In this document: positions 28,528 to 37,600 of the stretch, piece by piece
Position numbering within the stretch: the stretch's first letter is position 1
Layout of the letters: each line of letters starts with the position of its first letter
Origin: JADJOY01 sp046331705 [NCBI: bacterium]
GTDB lineage: Bacteria > JADJOY01
Assembly (NCBI GenBank): GCA_046331705.1
Contig: JAXLQJ010000009.1
Location: forward strand, 143,665-207,664
Length of the DNA stretch: 64,000 bases
Direction: 5' to 3'
Notes under the pieces: generated by a model
Database searches by the model: none
What the model was told of the DNA's origin: nothing
The model's input: the letters and a program-made list of their open reading frames with translations, nothing else
Translations under genes and position numbers: made by a program

Positions 28528-31500
28528 CCTCGGCGGCGGTGCCGACGCGACCGCTCCGGCGCGCATCAGCCCGCGCGCGAGCGGGCGCGCGGCAGACGAG
28601 CTCGACGCGGGGCTCGCGCGCTCGGCGCGGGCCGCGACCGGCGCATCGGCGCGCATCGCCGGCGCGACACGACCGATGCGCTCCTGGACGCGCGCGACGG
28701 TCGCGTCGCCGAGCGTGAGCTCGGGCAGCGCGAACGGCAACGGGGGATCCTCGGGCAAGCGCCGCAGCGGCTCGCCGAGAGCGATCTCGCGCGGCCCGCG
28801 GGCGGCGGTGAGCGCGTCGAGCCTCACGTCCACGCCGTGCGCCACCAGCATCCCGAGCGCTCGGCAGAGCTGTTCGATCCCGTGCTTGCGGCGCACGTCG
28901 AGCGCCACCGCCGCATGCGGGCGGGTGCCGAGCGTGTCCGACACGAAGTTCGTGAGGTTGCCGCGTGGTCCGACCTCCAGGAAGAGCCTCACGCCGTCGG
29001 CGTGCATCGCCTCGATGGTCTCGCGGAAGCGCACCTTGGAATGCCATTGGCGCACCGCGAGCTCGCGCACGGCTCCCGGCTCGGCGGGAAACTTGGCGGC
29101 CGTCGCGCACGACCACAGCTCGACCTTCGGGGTGCCGACGCCGACGGTGGCGTAGTACTCGGCGAGGATCGGGCAGGCCGCGCGAAAGCCCTCGGTGTGA
29201 TACGCGCGTCCCCACGGCAAGCGCTCGCAGAGCCCGCCCTTGCCGCGCAGGCCATCGAGCGCCTCGCGGGTGGCGTCCTCGTCGCCCGAGATCACGAGCT
29301 GGCTCGGGCAATTGTCCATCGCCACCACCAGGCGACCGTTCGAACGCTCCAGCACCTCGTGCACCGCGACCGGATCGGCGCCGCCCACCGAGGTGAGCAC
29401 GGCGGCCTTCGCGAGCCCTTGGCCGGCGATGCGGGTGGCGACGTCCGCGCCGTAGGCGATGGCGCGGATGCGCGCGTCCTCGTCGGCGACGCCATACGTG
29501 CCCGCGGCCTCGAGCGCCATGAACTCGCCGCTCGAATGGCCCACGATCGCGTGCACCGGCACCGCCAAGCGCGCGAGCAAGGCCATCAGCGCGCGCTCGG
29601 CCGCGATCACGGTGCCGACGGCGCCCTCCAAGCCGAGCAGCGCTTCCTCCGCCCGCTGCTCGTCCCCCGGTAACGGGAAGATCACCGGGCTCACCGGCTT
29701 GCCGCCGCTGCGGCTCGCGAAGCCCGCGTCGGTGACGTCGAACTCGCGACGCACCTCGGGAAAATGCCGCGCCAGATCGGCGAGCATGTTCACGTACTGG
29801 GCGCCTTCCCCGGGGAAGAGCCAGGCGACTCGACCTTCGCGGGCGAGCGGTCGCTGGTACCAGAACACGCCGCTGCGGTCCTGGATCTTCTCGCGATCCG
29901 CTTGCCCGAGGAGCTTCACCGCTTGCCTGAGCTTCTTGACCAGGTCCGCGGCGTCCTTGGCCACGATCGCCAAGCGCGACGCGCCCGCCTCGCGCTGACA
30001 CGCGGCCGCGACGTCGAGGAGCTCGAGATCCGTGTTGGCGTCGAGCCAATCGGCGAGCGCGCTCGCGCGCGCCAGCAGCGCGGCGCGGTCGGGCGCGGAC
30101 ACCACGACCAGCTCCACGGGCCAGCGGCGCTCGAGTCGTTCCAGCGTCCGCTCGTCGCCGCCCAGGTATTCCTCGAGGATCGCGTGGGCGTTGATGCCGC
30201 CGAAGCCGAACGCGTTCACGCCGGCGCGCCGCGGCGAGCTCCGATCTCCGTGGATCCAGGGCCGCGCGCGTGTGGAGAGATAGAAAGGCGTCTCGTCCAG
30301 CTTGAGCGCGGGGTTGGGCTCGTCGGCGTGGAGCGTCGGGGGGAGCACGCGATGATGAAGCGCCAGCGCGGTCTTGATGAGCGAGGCCGCGCCCGCCGCC
30401 GGCAAGAGGTGACCGATCATCGACTTGACCGCGCCCAGTGCGATGGTCGCGCGCTCCGCCTTGCGCCTGCCGAAGCACGCCACCAAGGACTGGATCTCGG
30501 TGGCGTCCCCGCGCGCCGTGGCGGTGCCGTGGGCCTCGATCAAGCCGACCGTGCCGGGATCGATTCCCGCCGACTCGTACGCGCGGTCGAGCGCCAGCAC
30601 CTGCCCCTCGAAACGCGGCGCGAGCAGTCCGAGGCCGCGGCCGTCCGAGGCCGTGCCGACTCCCCGCAGCAACGCATAGATCCGGTGGCCATCGCGTTCC
30701 GCGTCGACCCGGCGCTTGAGCACCAGGATTCCGCATCCCTCGCCGAGCAACGTGCCGTCCGCTTCGGCGCCAAAGGGAGCGATCTGGCCCGAGTGGCTCG
30801 CTGCGTCGAGGTTGCTGAACAGCAGATGGATCGGTCCGGGCGTGGAGACCTGCACGCCACCCACCAACACGGCGTCGCAGCGCCCGGCGGCGAGCTCGCG
30901 CATGCCGTGCTCCACGGCGATCAGCGTGGACGCGCAAGCGGCGTCGATGGTGTAGGCCGGGCCCATCAGATCGAGGCGGTTGGCGATGCGGCCGCACATC
31001 ACGCTGTTCACGAGGCCGGGCACGATCTCGGCGTTGAAGGGCGGCAGCGCCGCCTTCACGTCGTCCTTGATCGCCACCAGCGTCGCGGCGTCGAGCTCGG
31101 GGTGCAGCCGCGCGATCACCGCCATGACCTGGTCGACGGCCCAGCCGTGCGCCACCCAGCTCAGCGTGCCGCGGTTCACGTAGAGCCCGCGAGCGAGGAT
31201 CACGCCGGTGCGCTTGCGGTGGAGCGGCCGGTCGGGGATCCCGGCATCGGCGAGCGCCTCGAACGCGCAGCGCAGCGCCAGGAAGTGGTCCGGCTCGGCG
31301 CCGTCCACGCTCGACGGCATGACCCCGTAACGCGCGGCCTTGAAGCGGCTGAGCTCACCCAGGAAGCCGCCCTTGGTCGTGTAGACGCGATCGTTCGACT
31401 TGGCCTCGCTCGCCTCGGCGCCGCTCGCGCGGCCGTAGCGATCGGGCCACCAATCGGCGGGCGCCTCGGTGATCGCGTCCACCGCGCCGACGACGTTCTG

Positions 31501-31569
31501 CCAGAAGGCCCGGGTATCCCCCGCGCCCGGGAAGAGGCAGGACATGCCCACGATCGCGATGTCTTCCAT
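28528..31569 (-). CDS. N-terminal part of the second Pfa-like synthase: ketosynthase and acyltransferase (frameshifted)
   Basis: About 1014 residues in frame from the ATG at 31569 (MEDIAIVGMSCLFPG). Ketosynthase (1-460): C212 in DAACAST, EAHGTAT and SMIGH histidines all intact, so it is an active condensing domain and not a chain-length factor. Acyltransferase (about 560-870): FPGEGAQY in place of FPGQGSQ and nucleophile S679 in GHSSGE. An Ala/Pro-rich linker follows. After about 28528 this frame stays open to 26407 but reads Arg-rich nonsense, while the continuation lies in the frame of 26496-28373. The whole stretch 26496-31569 is 5074 bases, one more than a multiple of three, so removal of one base restores a 1690-residue KS-AT-DH-PPTase. 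Assembly error in GC-rich linker is the simplest cause. Confidence 0.85.
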
Positions 31570-31649
31570 GGCTCAGCGTCTCGTGCGGACGATGGTTTCG
31601 ACCCGGGGTCGACCGAACCGCGTCGCCCCGTCGATTTCCGCGCGGCGGA

Positions 31650-34600
31650 TCATCGATCGCCGGCGGATCCCGCGACTCGTGCGCTCGGTCGTTCTCGTTG
31701 CGCCGTTGGCCGATCCTCGAGCCAGCCGCCCGTGCCCACCACCACACGCACATCCTGGTCGGGCGCGTGCAGGAACTCGAGCCACGCAGCCTGACGCCCG
31801 ACCGGCACGCTCACCAGCCCGAACTGACGCGAGGCGAGCTGCTCGGCCACCTCCGGCGTGACCATGCTGCCGGCGCCGACCCAGGGTCCCCAGTTCATCG
31901 ACACGACCTTGCCGTGCCACGTGGAGTGCAAGCGGCGCGCGATGCGGTTCAGCACCTCGTTGGCGGTCGCGTAGTCCGCCTGGCCCACGTTGCCGAAGAT
32001 CCCGGCGACCGAGCTGAAGAGCATCACGAGCTTGATGCGCGCCGGATCCAAGAGGCCGGTCAGCGTGAGCATCGGATCGAGCTTGGTGCCGAGCACGCGG
32101 TCGAAGGACTCGGCCGTCTTGTCGACGATGTACTTGTCCTCGATCACGCCGGCGCCGTGCAGCACGACGTCGATGCCACCGAAGCGCTCGGTGATCTCGT
32201 GGACCAGCCCCGTGAGCTGAAGCGGATCGCGCACGTCGCAGACGCGGTACTCGACGTGCGAGGCGACCTCGCGAATGCTCGCCAGGTTCCGTCGCAGCTC
32301 GCGCGCCTGCAGAATCCGCGAGATCCGGTCCTCCACCGCTTTCGGCGTCAGCGCGACCGTACCGCCCTCCGCGCGCAAGCGCGCCAGCAGCCGCCGCCGG
32401 ATCTCGGCCCGATCGCTCACGCCCACCGAATCCGGGTCCTCGTCGTGGTCCGGCACCGGCGAGCGGCCAGCGAGCACCACCGTCGCGTGAGAGTGCCGCG
32501 CGATCTCGTGGACGATCTCCGCCGTGATGCCCCGCGCCCCTCCGGTGGCGAGGATGACGGTCTTCGCACCCAGGTCGAAGACCGGCTTGCGCTCGTGCCC
32601 GTTCGGCAGGTCGGCGCGCACCGCACGCAGCGCCAGCCGTCGCGCGCCGCGGTAGCCGACTTCCACCGGGCCGTCGGCGGCGAGCTCGCGGAGCAACGTG
32701 CTGGCGTCCGGAGCGCGGTCGTAGTCGACGACGCGGAACCGCGCCTTCGGCCACTCCTGCGCCGCGGACTTGAACAACCCCGCAAGACCACCGCGCCACG
32801 GCTGCGCCGAGTCCTCGGCGCGCGCCGGATCGAAATCGCCACCGCCGCGGGTGAGCGCCGCCACCAGTGGCGCCGCGGCGCCGCCGCTCTTGAGCTCGGG
32901 CGCGAACGCCTGCAGCAAGAAGAGCGCGCCGCGCAGCTCGTCCGCCACGTGGCGCTGCCACTCGGCGCCCGAGATACCGGGGAACGACGGCGCCTCGCGC
33001 AGCGGCAAGAGGTGCAGCACGGCGCCGATCGGACCGACGCTGCTGCGGATGCGCGCGAACGCGGCCTCCGCCTTGGCGCGAGTCGCCAGCTCGCCCGGCT
33101 CGAGCATCACCATCGGTACGCCGCGGGCGCGCAGCAAGCCGCCGAGGGCTTGCGCAAGCCCGTCGCCGTCCTCGGTGAGCACCCAGGTTCCGCGGGGCAG
33201 CTCGCGCGAGGCACCGGCCTCGAGCGGGATCTCCTCCACGCGCACCACCGAGCGCGGCACGTGGATCGACTCGTCGGCGAGTGCCTCGAGCGTGGTGCCG
33301 TCGAGCCCGTCGTCGACGCGCGCGGGCTCGCCCTCGAGGGGCGCTGCCGCGGTCGCCGTGTCAGTTCCCGCGCCGCCGCTCGACCGCTCGAGCTTCGCGA
33401 CGCCGTCGAGGATCGCGCGCAACGTGGTCGCCGAGGACATCGATTCCATGAACCACGCCGGAGGCTCGGCGACCGCCGGGACGACGGTGCGACGGAAGGC
33501 CGCGATGATCTCCACGCGCTTGATGGAATCGATCCCGAGATCGGCCTCGAGCCCGGCGTCGAGGTCGAGCATCTCGACCGGATAGCCCGTGCGGTCCGAC
33601 ACGATCGAGCGCAGGAGCGCGACCCTATCGTCGCCGCCGGATTCGACGCGCGGCGCGCTCGGCGCGGACGCCGGCGCGGAGGGCGCAGGGACGGCAATCG
33701 CTCGCGCGACCGGTCCGGCCGCCTCTGCCTCGAGCCGTGCCACACCCGCGAGGATCCGGTCCAGGGTCGTCGCCGCGCTCATCTCCTCCATGAACCACGC
33801 GGGAGGCTCGCTCACGGAGGGCACCGCGGCGCGCCGGAACGCGGCGATGATCTCGACCCGCTTGATCGAGTCGATCCCCAGATCCGATTCGAGCCCGGCG
33901 TGCAGGTCGAGCATCTCCACCGGATATCCCGTTCGGTCCGACACGATCGTCTTGAGCAGCTCCGTGCGATCGCTCGCGGAGCCCGGCGCCGATCCCGTCG
34001 ACGCGGCGGCGCTGGGCGAGCTCGACGGTGCGCTCTGCGCCAGAGCGGCGCTCGCGCCGTCTCCCGCCAGTCGTTCCACGCCGTCGAGGATCGCTTGCAG
34101 CGTGGTGGCGCTGCCCATGGATTCCATGAACCACGCCGGCGGCTCGGCGACGTGGGGGACCACGGCCTTGCGGAACGCGGCGATGATCTCGACCCGCTTG
34201 ATGGAATCGATCCCCAGATCGGATTCGAGCCCGGCCGTGAGATCCAGCATCTCGGGCGGGTAGCCCGTGCGATCCGTGACGATCGTGCGCAAGAGCGACA
34301 CGCGATCGCTCCCGCCCGCGGCAGCCACCGGCGCCGCGGGTGTCGCCGCGGGGGGCGCCGGCCTGCTGCTGGCGACGGGGGCAGCTTCGCCGGCCCCGGC
34401 CGCGAGCTTCGCCACCCCATCGAGGATCATGCGCAGGGTCGTGGCGGTGCCCATCGCCTCCATGAACCACGCGGGTGGTTCCGCGATCGCCGGCACGGCC
34501 GCGCGCCGGAACGCGGCGATGATCTCGACCCGCTTGATCGAGTCGATGCCGAGATCGGACTCGAGACCGGCGTCGAGCTCGAGCATCTCCGGCGGATAAC

Positions 34601-37600
34601 CGGTGCGCTCGGTCACGATGCGCTTGAGCTCGCTGGTGTGATCGAGTGCCTGCGGTGCGGGCGCGGCCGCCGCGCGCGCCACGGGAGCGGGCGGCGCAGC
34701 CGCAGTGCTCGCGGACGCGAGCGACACGGAAAGCGGGCGCGGCGGTGCGGTGGGTTCCGCAGCGGCGGTCGCCACGGCGGGCAACGCTTCGACGGCCACG
34801 GCGGGCGCGATGGGACGCTGGGGCGGCTCGTAAGCCACCGACGGGGACTCCACGGCGGCGAATGCCTCGCGGACCGGCAGCGCGCTCGTCGCGATGTCGT
34901 CGCTGGCACCGAAATAGGCCTGCATCACCGCCTGCTGCGTCTCCAGGAAGCGACGCATCGTCTCCTGAAACTCGCGCACGGGCTCGGCGTCGGCCTCGCC
35001 ACTTCGTCCCGCGGCACTCGGGGGCGACGCGGGACGCGGAGTACGGGTTCGATCTTGCGGGCGATCGGAGCTGGTCATGATGGGGGACCTGGGTGAGGGA
35101 ATGCGCGACTGGCGAGCCTCGGGAGCGCGGCGCGCCGGGCTATCCGGGGCGCGGAGAGCCGGCGCTGGGCCGGTCACCCGCTTCTCGGACGCCGCCCCGG
35201 GGGTGGTAGCGGCGATGGGCTCGCTCGCGGGTTTCGCTTGCGAAGGATTGCTCGGTTCGAGCACGGGCGCCGGGAAGCGCCGTGGCGGCTCGTGCGCGGG
35301 GCGCGCGTACGCCGAGTTCACCAGCCAGAAATGCCTTCCCAGCGGCTTCGCGGCGCTCGCGGCAATGCCATCGCGCTCGTCGTCCAGGTCGATCAGCGCG
35401 CGTCCGGCCCACAGCCGCTCGAGGTCGAGGCTCGCGCCTTCGACGTGCAGCCTGGCGAGAGCGGTCAGGAAATGCGCGACGCCATGCCCGCCGCGGTCCT
35501 GCGTGGCGATCGCCACGTGCGGCCGGCCCTCGAGGATCTCGCCCACCAGCTTGCTCAGCACTCGATTCGGACCGACTTCCACGAAGACCCGCGCGCCCGC
35601 CGCGTACATGGCCTCGATCTCGTCGGCGAAGCGCACCTCGCTCACGAGCTGCTCCGCGAGATGAGCGCGCGCGGCACCGGCGCTGGCCGCGTACGGCGCC
35701 GCGGTCCAGTTGCTGTAGACGGGGAACGAGGCCGCCGCGAAATCCACGCGTTGAAGCACCGACTCGAAGCGCTCGCGGGCGCCGCGCATGATCGGGCTGT
35801 GGAACGCGCAGGCCACCGGCACCGGCGTGTGCGCGAGCCCGGCGCGGTCGAGCTTGGCGCGTAGCTCCGCGAGCCCGGCGCGGGTGCCGCTGACGACGAT
35901 CTGACGACGGCTGTTCAGGTTCGCGACCCAAGCCTCGCCCGCGTTGCCGACCAGCTCGCGAACCTGCGCCTCGGCCCCGCGAATGGCCACCATCTGCCCG
36001 AGCTCGCGGGCACCCGCCGCGGCGTCGCCGCTGGCGAGATCGGAAATGGCTTGGCCGCGGGCGTGCGAAAGCGCGAAGAGCTGCTCTTCCGAGAGGCTGC
36101 CGGCGGCGCCGAGCGCCACCAGCTCCCCGTAGCTGTGTCCACCCGCCATGTGCGGCCGCACGCCCATGCGTTCCAGGAGACGCAGCACCGCGACGTCCGC
36201 GGCGCCCAGCGCCGGCTGCGCCACGTGGGTGGCCTTGAGCGCCTCGACGGCGCGCGCGCGGCCCTCGTCCGAGAACGCGGGCGGCGGAAACACGTACGAG
36301 CTGAGCGGCTGCGGGAGTCGATCGGCGAGCACTCGATCGGCGATCTCGAAGCGCCGCGCCACCTCCGGGAAGTGAATCGCGAGATCCCGGAGCATGTCGG
36401 GGAACTGCGAGCCCTGGCCGGGGAAGAGGAACGCGATCTTGCCCTGCTTGGCGAGCTGGGCGTCGGATAGCCAGGCGCCAGCCGGAAGCCGCGACGGCTT
36501 GGCGTCACCGCTGGCGGCATCCCCGAGCCGCGCCGCCACCGCCTCGAGCTGGGCGCCGAGCTCGTCGAGCGATCGCGCGACGAACGCCGCGCGCAACCCG
36601 TCGCTCGCCGCGAGCCCACGGTTGTGCAGGGTGTACGCCACGTCGGCCAGCGTCGGCGGCACCCCGCCCTTTCGCGCCGAGGCGAGCTCGTTGGCGATCG
36701 CGAGACAGCGAGCGCGCAAGAGCTCCGCGGTGGCGCCGCCCAGCAGCACCAGCTCGACCGGCAGCTCTCGCGTCGGCGCGCGCTCGTCGTGCGAGAGCGG
36801 GCACGCCTCGTACTCTTCGAGCACGGCGTGGAAGTTGGTGCCGCCGAAGCCGAACGCCGACACACCGGCGCGGCGGGGCTCGGGTCCGCGAATCCACGGC
36901 CGCAACTGCCCGGAAACGTAGATAGGGCCGTCGGTCAGCCCGGCCTTCGGATTCGGGCTCTCGACGTGCAGCGTGGGCGGCAGAACCCGGTGGTGCAGCG
37001 CCAGCGCCGCCTTGATGAGCCCGGCGACTCCCGCCGCCGACTTCGCGTGGCCGATCATCGACTTGATGCTGCCGATGCCGACGCTCTGGTTGCGCGCCCC
37101 GGCGCGCTCGAGCAGCGAGCCGAGCGCCTGGGTCTCGGTGGGATCGCCGACGCCCGTGCCGGTGCCGTGCGCCTCCACCAGCCCCAGCGACGCGGGCGAC
37201 ACGCGAGCCTGCGCGTAAGAGCGCTCCAACGTGATCATCTGGCCTTCGAGGCGCGGCGCGGTGAGGCCCTTGTGGCGCCCGTCGGAGGCGCCCTGCACGC
37301 CCTTGATGACCGCGTAGATGCGATCCCCGTCTCGCTCGGCGTCGACGCGCCGCTTGAGCACCACGGTGGCGAGCCCCTCCGCGATCGCGATGCCGTCGGC
37401 GCTCGCGTCGAACGCGCGCGAGCGGCCGCGCGGCGAGAGTGCCGTGGTCTTCGAGAAGCACGTGTACGCGAAGGCCTCGTTGATGGGATCGACGCCGCCG
37501 GCGATCGCGAGATCGGCGGTGCCGTTGGTGAGCTCCTGGCTCGCGAGGTAGACGGCGGCGAGGGAGGATGCACACGCGGCGTCGACGGTGAAGTTCACGC

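Noticed and set aside
33400-34640. CRISPR-like array suggested by four regular repeats
   Set aside because: The repeats are 333-340 bases, in frame and encode ACP domains.
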